Source: Heliocidaris erythrogramma (lineage: Eukaryota > Echinodermata > Echinoidea > Camarodonta > Echinometridae). From it: 64,000 nucleotides of DNA. The translations under genes were made by a program, and so were the position numbers. The notes under the pieces were generated by a model. That model searched no databases. It had not been told where the DNA came from and was given only the letters and a program-made list of their open reading frames with translations. The stretch is from contig CM046866.1 in assembly GCA_025617745.1 (NCBI GenBank), forward strand, positions 14,639,725 to 14,703,724, in the 5' to 3' direction. The first letter of the stretch is position 1, and the number at the start of each line of letters is the position of its first letter. This document shows, piece after piece, positions 21,443 to 31,831 of the stretch.

Positions 21443-21850
21443 ACCCCCCCTTGTCCCTATACATCTTCAAACGTAAACTGGAGTTATTATTGACTAATTA
21501 TCTAGTTGATTCTTCTGAATTGTAATTATTACATGTATTGTAACATGATTCTTTTTAAATTTACTACTGTAGAGCAACTGTCGACTTGACTCTCCTTATT
21601 TCCTTTCCTCTCCCGCCTGTAGCCTGATTTTCTTTTCTTTTCTTTTATTTGCGTCGCTTCCTGAATGTCCTTTTCTTTGTATGTATCTCACCCCCTCCCC
21701 TCTTTCTGTACATAATCCCTTCTCCCCATCCTTTTAATGATTTAGTTATTTCATCTCTGTAAAATATACAAACAATTATATGACAAACAGTTGTTATTTT
21801 TTATGTTAGCTCGTTAGGTATATTTTCTTCTATTAAACATTTGTTTGTTC
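21443..21850 (+). pseudogene. Possible LINE 3' end (last ~25 codons plus 3' UTR)
   Basis: The frame ending at a TAA at 21523-21525 reads SLYIFKRKLELLLTNYL then VDSSEL, which resembles the FKRxLKxxLL tail that closes CR1-type reverse transcriptase ORFs. A pyrimidine-rich 3' UTR-like stretch follows. Upstream coding similarity is not evident, so this is a short 5'-truncated copy at best. Confidence 0.35.
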
Positions 21851-21929
21851 ATCTTCTTTATGGTTTGCTTTGAGGGACCTGACTTTTACAAGCTAAGCTT
21901 TACCCAAGGTCTCCACGTCTTTCCGTCAT

Positions 21930-22135
21930 TCGGTCATGGGTGACGTCACGATATGGTGTAATACCCTAATTCGGTCATGGGTGACGAAACCATGGTGTAA
22001 TACCCCAATTACCTGATGGGTGTCGAAACCATGGTGTAATACCCCAATTACGTCATGGGTCACGATATGTTGCAATACCCCAATTACGTCATGGGTGACG
22101 TCATATGGTGCAATACCCCAATTACGTCATGGCTG
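21930..22135. repeat. ~38-bp tandem repeat (GTCATGGGTGACG..GGTGTAATACCCC)
   Basis: Five units carry GTCATGGGTGACG and (G/C)AATACCCCAATTAC, with AATACC recurring at about 37-39 base steps. Some units hold TGACGTCA. Confidence 0.8.
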
Positions 22136-22139
22136 ACCG

Positions 22140-22206
22140 GAAGTCAGGGTCAAAGGTCATGGGTGACTGGAAGTCGAGGTCAAAGGTCAAAGGTCAAAGG
22201 TCAATT
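22140..22206 (+). repeat. AGGTCAA heptamer run (DR1-type half sites)
   Basis: GGTCAAAGGTCA blocks at about 22148-22160 and an uninterrupted run of AGGTCAA units at about 22176-22203. AGGTCA spaced by one A is the classic DR1 nuclear-receptor site; whether it is used cannot be told from sequence. Confidence 0.6.
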
Positions 22207-22740
22207 CGGTATGAGGTCGATTTGATGTCGTTGACTTATAGAACCGGTCAAGGTCCTCGAAATATGTCTGAATTTGAACTATCATTCATTCTTCAACGAG
22301 CCTCCGTGACGCCGCAAAGTCGGCTGAGTTACCTGCAGAATGATTCATCAATCGTGACACATCTGCTGGTAGGCTGTTTTTTTTTAATATAGTCAATATA
22401 GTGCATGATGGTATTGGGTGTTTGTTTGGTTGAAACTTCAAAAACCGTTCTACTTTTCCATTTTGATTGTGACCCTAGCAAGATAACTTTCCACTTTAAG
22501 GGGTATCTATAGTGCATGTTGGTATCTTATTTCACCACCGTCGATGTTTTGCCGTTCAGTTCGAACCACTTGAGAAAGGTACGGGTAGACAGTGAAAGAT
22601 CGTTTTGTAGCTTCTTATAGGAGACCATAGATTCATTACTTCAGATTGGGTTTGAGGGAAATATAAGCTTTGCATAAATAATAATATTCCATTTTTTTTC
22701 CCCGTCGTATCGCACGTTGAAGAAAGACAAATAAACTTGA
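22207..22740. other. No gene seen
   Basis: Contains TGACACATCTGCTGGTAGGC at about 22355, also present at 21289, so part of a low-copy repeat. No coding support. Confidence 0.35.
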
Positions 22741-22744
22741 TCTT

Positions 22745-22970
22745 GAATCTAGTTCTTCTTGTATGTGTGTGTGTGCGTTTGTTTAGCATTATGTCCGAGG
22801 ACATTTTCGGTCAGAGAACAAAAAAAAATTATGACAACAATGGTCCTCGGAAGGCAGACAATAGTCCTCGGACGTCGAACAATGAATTTATGCCTTATTC
22901 CATCGACTGTCCGAGGACGAGTAACAATAGAGGAACAATAGTTGTCCTCGGAAGTAAAGCCATGTAAACC

Positions 22971-22995
<25 letters not shown>
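22745..22995. repeat. Dispersed repeat with five CCGAGGAC/GTCCTCGG motifs, copy 1
   Basis: Nearly the same ~230 bases occur at 48205-48445. Shared pieces include TTAGCATTATGTCCGAGGAC, CAATAGTCCTCG and TGTCCTCGGAAGTAAAGCC, ending in a (GT)n tract. The palindromic word GTCCGAGGAC appears five times in whole or part. Confidence 0.75.
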
Positions 22996-23004
<9 letters not shown>

Positions 23005-23219
23005 TGTATGCGTGTATGTGCATGCTATCAGAGTAACGTAAGCAATACGTTGCCATGATGGCACGATATAACTATTGCGCAATTAGTTGGGTAGCTGAGC
23101 TGAGATTTCTACTAGGTGTATAATTATACAGTTAAGCATTCAGATATGTACCCTGGAGCCTGGTTATTGAGAGATTTATAAACACAAAGAAATAATTTGA
23201 AGATGATACGTTTTTTAAT

Positions 23220-23660
23220 GGCAGCCAGTGAAGGCTATGGAGATTTGTGAGCAAAAATACTGCCGGTTTGGGTGCAGTCGAAGTATACAGCCATTGTAGA
23301 ATAGAGATTATGCCGATTTGTGAGCAAATACTGCCGGTTGGGTGCAGTCGAAGTATACAGCCATTGTAGACTAAAAATTTTGACAATTTATGCGACAATA
23401 ATACTGCCTGTTTGAGTGTAGTTGAAGTATACATCCTAAATGTATGCCGATTTGCTGCCATACTGTTGACTTAAGTGTGTTTTAAGTATACAGCCATTGT
23501 GGCCTTAAGATGTGGCCTTAAGATATGCCGATTCGCTGGCACTATACTGTTGATTTGAGTGCAGTTAAGGTATACAGCTATTGTTGCCTAATCATATGCC
23601 GATTTATGGTCATACTTTTGATGTGAGTGCAGTTTAAGTATACAGCCATTGGCTCTGCCA
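23220..23660. repeat. ~70-bp degenerate minisatellite (AGTATACAGCCATTG)
   Basis: AAGTATACAGCCATTG and TGCCGATTTG recur about six times at roughly 60-75 base steps (23281, 23351, 23425 and on). The open minus-strand frames here follow the repeat period and are not evidence of a gene. Confidence 0.75.
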
Positions 23661-23940
23661 TTTCGGAACACTACTTAAATGTAAAATGTTACTCCCCCCC
23701 CCCCCCCCCCCCCAAAAAAAAAAAAAAAAAAATCACCAGCGATTACTTTGTGCATTAACCAAATATGGATAATAGTTCATCACACGCACACCCCCTTCAC
23801 TCACACACCCAAACCTAAACACAGCTTATTCTAATTTCTGCATTTCTTTTTCGATATGTAATAAACATGCATCGTTGGTTACTAAATAGGAAAGAGAAAG
23901 GCTGATCCATCCATGCCCCAATTGTAATGGTTATGTCATC
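23661..23940. other. Poly-C/poly-A run and spacer
   Basis: Poly-C then poly-A at about 23694-23732; otherwise no feature. Confidence 0.4.
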
Positions 23941-23945
23941 CTTGA

Positions 23946-25123
23946 ATGCACAGCACCCCTGAATAGAGGGTAAAGTCAAAAGTGAAAAGTTGCAAATTGA
24001 ATGGCTATCTTGGCTATTGTCTATTGCATCGACCGGGTAACAGCGTTTGGAGGAGGCAGTGTTATGGTGTGGGGTGGCATATCTGCTGCGGGAAAGGCAC
24101 AGCTTACCATCGTTGATGGAAACCTGACAGCAGAGAGATACCGAAACAACATTCTTCGGCCAGAGGTCATCCCATACATGCGCAATCTTGGACCAAACGC
24201 CATCTTCCAAGATGACAAAGCCCGCCCACACAGAGCAAGGATCATCACCGAATACCTGCAGGAGGAGGCAGTGACGAGGATGGATTGACCTGCGAACAGC
24301 CCTGACTTGAACCCAATCGAGCACCTGTGGGACCAGCTTGGCCGTGCCGTACGCGCCAGAGTGACAGATCACACTACACTGGCTGAGTTGCGACAGATCC
24401 TTATCGAAGAGTGGAACCTCATCCCACAGCAACTCATCACCAGGCTGGTGACAAGCATGAGGAGGAGATGCCAGGCTGTCGTAGCTGTATTCGGATCTTC
24501 TACTCGCTACTGAACTTCTGATCCTTTGCTATTCCGCATTTGATGTGCATGTTACTCAATAAAAAGTGCCAAACATTTTGTCATTTGCAAATTTGTGAAT
24601 TTGTGTTTGTTTTTGTTTCGTTAGAGAGGGGAGAGAGAGTTAAAGAACATGAGTTCCCATCAAGAAAAGGGAATGTGTTTGTTTAAGTGAAAAGCAATCC
24701 AAGAGAAGAGGAGAGTTTGTGTTGCTTATGTTTCTGTGATAGGGTTACATGGCTGAAAATGAGATAATTTGCTGAGGGGAGACTTTTTTCCCCACCGCAG
24801 TTGTGTGGTGGAAACTTGCAATATTCTGCATGAAACCAAAACACAATATTAATGTTATCACAAAAAGTTGCTGATTAAAACACATTCCAACTTAAAACAA
24901 AAGAATAATTCCACTTCAAAATCACTGAAAACATTATTTGTCCACCAAACAAGGGATTACAGCAAAAACATGCACACCTAATACAAAATTAAACAAACCA
25001 AAAGGAACAAAAACAAAGAAACAAAACCTTTCATTCCAGTTAAGAACTCAGTGTGAACAATAACAATGCATTCTGCAACTTTTCACTTTTGACTTTGCCC
25101 TATATTTAGGTGCACTGCACATT
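23946..25123 (+). mobile_element. Internally deleted Tc1/mariner-type element
   Basis: Terminal inverted repeats of ~45 bases are visible: GGGTAAAGTCAAAAGTGAAA then AGTTGCAA at 23969-23996, and its inverse with few changes at 25075-25105. The element retains the C-terminal half of the transposase but lacks the 5' half, since the left TIR abuts the middle of the catalytic domain. An AATAAA lies at about 24559. A clear TA duplication was not found at either end. Confidence 0.65.
24031..24513 (+). pseudogene. Tc1-like transposase, C-terminal half, one in-frame stop
   Basis: From DRVTAFGGGSVMVWGG the frame follows the Tc1 transposase catalytic core: VMVWGGIS, then FQDDKARPHRAR with the second catalytic aspartate (codon at 24214), then PANSPDLNPIEHLWD with the catalytic glutamate (codon at 24319). 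There are 34 residues between them, so DD34E. The tryptophan expected before PANSPDLNP is TGA (24286-24288), a nonsense change TGG to TGA in an otherwise open frame. The helix-turn-helix DNA-binding part and the first aspartate are missing. The protein ends normally at 24513. Non-functional transposase that would have cut and pasted its own element. The 205-codon minus-strand frame across it is a shadow. Confidence 0.88.
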
Positions 25124-25125
25124 CC

Positions 25126-25570
25126 GTGATTACATAATCAATACAAATGTGGTATCATTGTGAAGGTGGATAAACAAGCTTTACACTGATATCAAACTTG
25201 ATGATGATCATACAGTTACTAGAGAGATATAAATGCTTAAACTTGAATTGCAGAATTTTTTTTGAGGGGTTTATAAACTCACAGTTATAATCAAAGCCTA
25301 TTCCAGTCATGTCGAAGTCCACAAGGAACCCGGGAAACGGTCCAAAAAGTCTTCAAAAATCACACCGTTGAAGGATCGTCACTTAATTGAAGAATATGAT
25401 ATGTACAGCAAGGGCGTATCATTCATCCAAACTCATAAGCAACAGAGAATAGAGCGACTTGCGTGTAATTTGTTATCATTGATAATGGACACCGAGTAAA
25501 CAAGAATGGTCTACATGGTCTAGAGTTATGAATAACTTGTACAGTTGCTCGCAATTTGGCTCCACCCATT
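25126..25570. other. No gene seen
   Basis: No supported feature. Confidence 0.35.
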
Positions 25571-25583
25571 TTAGAACATTAGG

Positions 25584-25850
25584 CAGGGGTGGATCCAGGA
25601 TTGTATATAACATTAGGCGGGGCACACAAATTCCGGTTTTGTCAGTTTTTGGAAAAGGGAGACCCAATTTCTTTTCGCCAGACCTCCAAAATTCGGTCAG
25701 TGGGAGGGGGGAGTATGGGGGTCCAGTTCCCTCCATAATTCTCTGACAAAAAAAAAAAGGTTTCGTTCTAAAAGGGGGGATGATGCTTATTTTTCTTCCA
25801 AAAGGGAGGGGACACGGGCCGGATGTGCCCCCCCCCCCATAACCGCCACT
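25584..25850. mobile_element. 267-bp hAT MITE with 8-bp target duplication ACATTAGG
   Basis: Begins CAGGGGTGGATCC and ends AACCGCCACT. ACATTAGG flanks both sides (25576-25583 and 25851-25858). The interior contains a poly-A run, poly-C and TTCCCTCCATAATTCTCTGA, the latter also at 26350. Confidence 0.7.
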
Positions 25851-25980
25851 ACATTAGGCATGTGCACACGAGGCGCTCTTTTACAAGACACAACCCTTTA
25901 AAGCCTGGCGTCCACTAGAACGTCGACAAGATTAGGAAGGTTTGCGGAAGCAAATTATGTCATTTCGGCAAAGGGCTTAG

Positions 25981-26997
25981 TCCGAAAGGGTGCGCTGGGA
26001 GAGTCGGGTCGCGTCGGGTCGCGTCTCGTTGACTGGAACGCCGCCATTCTTCCAAAGCACCCCCGGTTTCGCCGAAAGGGTGCGTTGACTTTTTCCAAAT
26101 ATTGTTATTATTATTATCATTATCAGGGGCGGATCCATGATTTTGTACCAAAAAAAAAAGCGGGCAGAGAAATGCAGGGCTGTTAGCAGGGGCAGATCCA
26201 GGATTTTGTAAGAGGGGGCACAGAAATGCAGGGCTGTCATCAGGGGCGGATCCACGATTTTGTAAAAGAGGGGGCACAGAGCCAGAAAATTACACAATTA
26301 ATTGTGTATTCAGTTTCAAGGGGGGATCAGATTCTATGGGGTCCACTTTCCTCCCATAATTCTCTGACAAGCAAAAAAGAAAAGGGTTATAAGTTCTAAA
26401 CGGTGGGGGGGGGGGGCAAAAAACATACTTCCCTTCATAAGGAAGGGGCATGGGCCGGGATCCGTAAATTTGCTACTGTCATTAATATTATGTTAGAAAA
26501 AGTCCAAATGCACACTTTCTGCAAAACCAGGAGGGGATCCTGGATCTGCCCCTGATGACAGCCCTGCATTTCTGTGCCCCCCCCCCCCTTTTTTTTTACA
26601 AAATCCTGGATCCGACCCTGATGACAGACCTGCATTTCTGTGACCCCCCCCCCCCCACCCCCTTTATAAAATCTTGGATCCGCCCGTGATGACAGCCTTG
26701 CATTTCTGTGCCCCCTTTCTCAAAATCCTGGATCCGCCCCTGATGACAGCCCTACATTTCTGTGCCCCCCCCCCCCCCCCCCCCCCGCTTACAAATTCCT
26801 GGATCCTCCCCTAATAACAGCCCTGTATTTCTGTGCCTCCCCCCTTTTTTTTACAAAATCCTATATTCGCCCTGATAATGATAATAACAACATTTAGAAA
26901 AAGTCAACGCACCCTTTTGGCAAAACCGGGGGTGCTTTGCACGAATGGTGGCGTTCCAGTCAACGAGACGCGACCCGACGCCAACAACCCTTTCGGA
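25981..26997. mobile_element. ~1-kb foldback element with CAGGGGCGGATCC tandem units in its arms
   Basis: The outer arms (TCCGAAAGGGTGCG, GGTCGCGTCTCGTTGACTGG, AAAGCACCCCCGGTTT) are mirrored near the right end (CCAGTCAACGAGACGCG, CCCTTTCGGA). Each arm then carries ~70-bp units built of CAGGGGCGGATCCA, GATTTTGTA, poly-G and GAAATGCAGGGCTGTCATC, two to three on the left and about five on the right. A ~250-bp centre is unpaired. Non-coding. Confidence 0.65.
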
Positions 26998-27216
26998 AAA
27001 GTATGTGAATCATCGTTTCTTGGGACATTACTGCGGATCTCTGCTTATGTTTTATTTTTTTTATCCCCAGACGAGGAATTTATTGTTTAAAAATAACTCA
27101 ATACATATTACACAGTTTACATAAATGAACAAATTCATGAAATATATACGATTATACATATCTTAATTTTTTTTTCTTCAGAATTTCTTAATCGTTCAAA
27201 CATTTCCTCTGAGAGT

Positions 27217-27820
27217 TTAAGGTGTTTTTTTCTTTGTAAGATATTTTACATTTTCCATGAGATCTCTTTTAAATTCAAGAAACATAACAACTGAATTAAA
27301 CTGTTTAGATTTCAAATAACTTAAAACATATACCCTATAAATTGTATATTGCGCAAACAATAAGATAATGTTAAGAAGAATCATATTTTCATTATCAATG
27401 TCATATCCAGTAACTAATAATTTTTCGTTAATATCGATGTACAAATCATAAACAGTATTTATTAAATATTTAACTTTAAGCCAGAATACATTAACTTCAA
27501 GACAATATAATAGAACGTGGAAAGTATTTTCATCTCTTTTGCAGGATTTGCACGTAATATCAGATGTAATTTTCAAATATATAAATTGTCTTTAAACGGT
27601 AAGATCTTATGAATTAGTTTTAAAGTTACATTGTTTTATTGTGGTATTTATCAATTTTCCAAACTTAAATTTCAGTAATGAAGTCCGATTAAAGTTTGCT
27701 GCTAATTGAAGTTTGTGCTGCCAAAAGTACCAAACATTTGGTTCAGAAGATTTCAATTCAACCAACAATGAATAAAATTGTAATTGAATTTCTGCGTATT
27801 GACTGCAGTCATACTTGGGA
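27217..27820 (-). pseudogene. C-terminal fragment of an L1/Tx1-like LINE ORF2
   Basis: On the minus strand the fragment opens with QYAEIQLQFYSLLVELKSSE, runs on through NVWYFWQHKLQL and QCNFK, then resumes after a one-base shift near 27620 with LIHKILPFKDNLYI, a TGA where relatives have tryptophan, and KITSDITCKSCKRDENTFHV. CKSC...H...C fits the C-x2-C-x7-H-x4-C knuckle found near the end of L1-clade ORF2 proteins. The frame closes at 27217 with TKKKTP. One frameshift plus one nonsense mutation mark it as dead; RT and endonuclease domains are absent. Clade is inferred from the knuckle. Confidence 0.65.
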
Positions 27821-28063
27821 GTGTCCTATGAATCAGTCGGGAAGGTCGCGGAAATGCCGCAGAAAATGCTGATCAAAGCAGGACAGCGCGGACAAATCTT
27901 ATAGGATCACACCAGAAGTGGTAATATCACGGACTAGGACATTCAGGATAATTTTCCGACAACAATTTATGTATGCGCACAATATTAGGAAGAATGCAAG
28001 GTTATAAATTCGGCGCCGACTTTTTTTTTCTTTTCATATGCATGCTAGCCGTCATGGAGATCA
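27821..28063. other. No gene seen
   Basis: Spacer between the LINE fragment and the GC-richer island. Confidence 0.35.
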
Positions 28064-28412
28064 TACCAGCTGTAATTCATCTTGCTGTATTGCTTCAAAT
28101 CCAAGCTGAGAGAGATTCTCAGTTAGCCTTGTTGCCTGTTCTGTGTCTTGACCACAAATGACCGCAGCGGCTTCGCGATTATAGATTCTGCGTGGATTCT
28201 GCGTGGATTCCGCTTGCATTCGCGAAACTGCCCGGCACCGCGCGGACGCTTTCAGGAGCGTTAGTGGAGGAGGCGGAAGTTTTAAAGAAAGGCGGGATGT
28301 CCTGACGATGTTCGCAAGACAATGCAGACAGATAGCCGAAGGTGTCAGGAAGTTCATTTGAAATAACGCTTCCTGTGCACCGTGCATTACTTGTAAGGGG
28401 TGACCATGACAT
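28064..28412 (-). CDS. Candidate exon(s) of an unrecognised protein
   Basis: This island is clearly more GC-rich than its flanks and is open in two overlapping minus-strand frames. One starts MSWSPLTSNARCTGS (28412) and the other ends EAIQQDELQLV (28064), with TEQATRLTENLSQLGF before it. The low-bias, charged composition looks more like host coding sequence than most frames in the window. A GT follows the CAGCTG at the 3' side (possible donor at about 28066). A duplicated GGATTCTGCGTGGATTCTGC around 28190 may cause a frame change between the two. No domain recognised. It could equally be a decayed element. Confidence 0.25.
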
Positions 28413-29030
28413 ACGACAGCGATAAAGTTATAAATTTAAACGTAAAAATAAAATGCTATGTTTTACTGCAAATAAGTTGTTGCATATCAAAACAATTTCC
28501 TTAATTATCTTTCATCAAAGTAATCAATCCAAATGATTTCCTTTAGTGAATGTTTCAATTTCATTAAAGACGATGACTATATTTTCAGATTGATAAAAGG
28601 AAGTTCATTAAGTACCCGACTGAAATAATTCAAATGCTCAGATTTATGTCCTAAGTGACATTAAACATGATGGGTACATTTTGAGGTCAATAATTATTCA
28701 CCCAAGTGTCCGTCGTAGAGAAATCAAAATTCATATTTTCCTTTTAAAATTTGCATCTTATTATGCGATGGAAACGGTGTTATCCGACGGAAACAGTGCT
28801 CAATCCAATGTTTAAAAGTCAGTGAAAAAGGGACACATTTCCATAATAATGGGTCACATTTGCAAAACACCAAGTAAGCTTTAACAATAAAAATATTTAC
28901 ATTTTTATGCCAATAGCAAATGTATGTAAAATCACTAATTATGTTTTCAAGGTCAGTGAACAATGTGGACCAATTTCCAAATCAGTATTATGGTTATAAG
29001 AAATGACTTCTACGACACATCCAGCAGTTG
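28413..29030. other. No gene seen
   Basis: AT-rich without supported features. Confidence 0.35.
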
Positions 29031-29033
29031 TTT

Positions 29034-29552
29034 ATGCCTAGTTTACATTTGCTACGGTCATCGTACGATGGATTAATCTACGATTTTCCTTGCGATTTGG
29101 GGGACATCGTAGGTGGTTACGGGCTACGATTTTTATGTTTACATTATTTACGGTCATCGTGAAATTTCATGTACTGTGCATCGTAGAGGGGCCAAAGACA
29201 AAGCCGTACAGAGGCTGTACGGAGGTCGTAGGGAGATCGTGCGATTTCTTTACGATGCTTTTTTGCTCCCCTGTTGAAAAAAAATCGTACGCTCTCTGCA
29301 TGATCAGCGCAAGGCCTCCGCACGATGACCCTGCGCTGATCGTACGATGTTTTTAAGGGCTACGATCCTACGATTTTGAAAAAATTGTATAACTCCGCGC
29401 TAAACAAAATCGTAGAGGCTACGGAGACCGTGAATCCGTACGAAAATCGTACGATCGTCGTTTGCCACCCCAGGAAGATCGTGCGATTAGAGGGATACGA
29501 TCACTTTACGGTCACCCTACGATGATCGTAGACCAAATGTAAATGGGGCATA
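29034..29552. mobile_element. TIR element densely packed with ATCGTACGAT/TACGAT words
   Basis: The left end TGCCTAGTTTACATTTG then ACGGTCATCGTA is mirrored by ACGATGATCGTAGACCAAAT and GTAAATGGGGCA. TACGAT, ATCGTA or CGTACGAT occurs more than 20 times in ~500 bases on both strands. No frame of note. Confidence 0.6.
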
Positions 29553-29573
29553 ACTTGGGACAGTTTCGATGTA

Positions 29574-29782
29574 CTGTAAACGTGGAATATTTCGCGGTGT
29601 GGAAATTTTCGCGCATTTCGCGCAGCATGAAACGTGCGCGAAAATAAAAAAACGCGAATATTTGTGTTTATGTATTCTTTTGCCCATGAGCCTAGCGCGT
29701 CGGCGAAATTAAAAACACGCAAAATTCACTTTTCCCAGCCGAGCGCGAAAAATTAATCACGCGAAAATATCCACTTTTACAG
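29574..29782. mobile_element. 209-bp MITE with TA target (Tc1/mariner type)
   Basis: The termini CTGTAAACGTGGA and CCACTTTTACAG are inverse with one indel and are flanked by TA (29572-29573 and 29783-29784). Subterminal CGCGAAAA words on both arms extend the pairing. Confidence 0.65.
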
Positions 29783-30076
29783 TATATGGTTCATACACGT
29801 TCCTCAGATGTGTACTGGCAGACTGAAGCTACTTGCCAGTTTTCTGATCGCCACAAGATGCCGTTTTGACGATCGCCGTGTCATAAATGTCAGACAACTG
29901 GAATGTGCACCCGCCTTTGTTTATGTTGTTATGTGTACATACAGTTACATATATTTGTTTCTCACCTAAACACTGCGTGCTCGTAGAATATGATTGCATT
30001 ATCACGGATAGAATCATGAATGAGAAATATTTCAAATTTGATATTTTCAACATGGAAAACAACAGATGCCATAATA

Positions 30077-31451
30077 TAGGTTTTCCCGTCCAATTTCGCA
30101 CTTAGTGCATGCAAAAGTAAAGATAGGCCATTCAATTTTGCCCATAGTGCATGAGAAAAAGTAAAAAGGTCATTCAATTTCGCGGATAGTGCAGCCAACA
30201 CCACCAATCGCCATTCAAATTCGCTATAGTGTTGCCAAGATGGTCATTTGCCATTTGTATTCGCTTTAGGGCAACCACATTCGCCAATTGCCATAAAAAT
30301 TCATACATAGTGCAACCAAGTTCGCCCGTGAAACCCCCTCGAGCTAAGTTAGAGCATTCAATTTCGCCATTGGGCATCTAGTTATACAATTTGTGCATCC
30401 AATTTAGCACATGTATTTTTTTTCACTTGCTTTTTCATGTTTACACATTCGTTCACTTTTTGAGCTTACTCTTTAAGCTGGGGGGGGGGGGGGGGGGGGT
30501 TCATTCTTTTCATATTCATCACATGGCCCAAGGAGCGGACAAAAGCAACTGTATCAGCTTACTGTCGTGCTCCTTATTGGGCTGGTTGGTAAATTTAAGC
30601 AAATTTTGTATGTTTATATGTTTTTTCATATGCCTTTTTATCTTTATAAATTTTCTTTCATAATGTGTATTGTCTTGTGTTATGTTGCATCATCTTATCA
30701 ATTACATGCATTGATTAGAGACATAAATCATAGGATGTGTACGATATCAGGATTTTCTTCTTTCATATGGTTAACATATTTACTTTTTCTGTTTTTATTT
30801 CATATTAAGACTTACATCATGTAAAAGAATCTTTTCATCAAAATGTTAAAGTTCAAAGCTCAAAACTCAGTCTCTTTTTCAGCCATTGATTTCACGGGCC
30901 AGACAGGAGGCCATGTAACGCTGGGAGAACGCTCAAAGAATGTTTGAAAAAGATCTCACAGATAGAAAATAGAAAGTTAACAATAAAGTGTTAAATGTTG
31001 CGCAAACAGACATTTCAAACATAAATAATGTAGAAACTCGACAAGCAAAGTATGACTTGAAAGAAGTCTGAGGACATTCCCAAAGAATTTAATATTTAAT
31101 GTTTAACAAACAATTTACATAATTATAATTATTCTTATATGTATTACTGTTTACAAATCATGTGAATACAGAGCTAAATTGGATGCATTAGTTAGGAACA
31201 TGAACACCCTATGCCGAAATTGAATGATCTATCTTCAGTCACGTGTTCTTCCGTGCTAATTTGAATGCACTATGGCGAATTTGAATAATATTTTTACACT
31301 TTTGCTTGCTCTATGGCGAATCTGATTGCCCATTACGAATTTTTGGCTGCCCTATGGCGATAGTTTGAATTTTTGAATGACCTATAACGAAATTGAATGA
31401 ACTATTTATACTCTTGCATGCACTAAGTGCGAAATTGGACGGGAAAACCTA
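30077..31451. mobile_element. 1.37-kb non-autonomous DNA transposon with long perfect TIRs
   Basis: Both ends read TAGGTTTTCCCGTCCAATTT then CGCACTTAGTGCATGCAA inwards without mismatch, flanked by TA. Behind each TIR lie several degenerate CAATTTCGC...TAGTGCA iterons (about five on each side), likely transposase-binding repeats. The interior holds poly-G at about 30480-30499. Its hydrophobic frames (30391-30824) have no recognised motif. Confidence 0.75.
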
Positions 31452-31831
31452 TATCATCATTACAAGTGCTATTATCATCACCCCCACTATAATTTTGGAT
31501 GTATGTGAAAGTGTACATTATACGGGTTGCGTGCAACACTTCAACTGGATTTATATCGGTAAAATTGGGTGACTGACCGTCTGGCAACATACTGGCAAAG
31601 ATACTACAACGAGCGACAGTTATGAATTATTTTGCATAAACACCAAATAATTACCTTAGAACAGAAACGGCGTGTGTTTTGCATGAACTGATAAAAGCCG
31701 AACTTCAAAGCTGCCTCGGTTAGCCTTTAGGAAGTATGTGGAAACGAACCAGTTTAACCCAAACTCTACCCGGCTGCATTATTGTCAACTGCCCTCTCTA
31801 GCTCTTACAGTGCCAAGGGGTTTAGTTCTCT
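31452..31831. other. No gene seen
   Basis: No supported feature. Confidence 0.35.

Noticed and set aside
23815-24432. 205-codon minus-strand frame
   Set aside because: Shadow of the Tc1 transposase on the plus strand, which has clear DD34E motifs.
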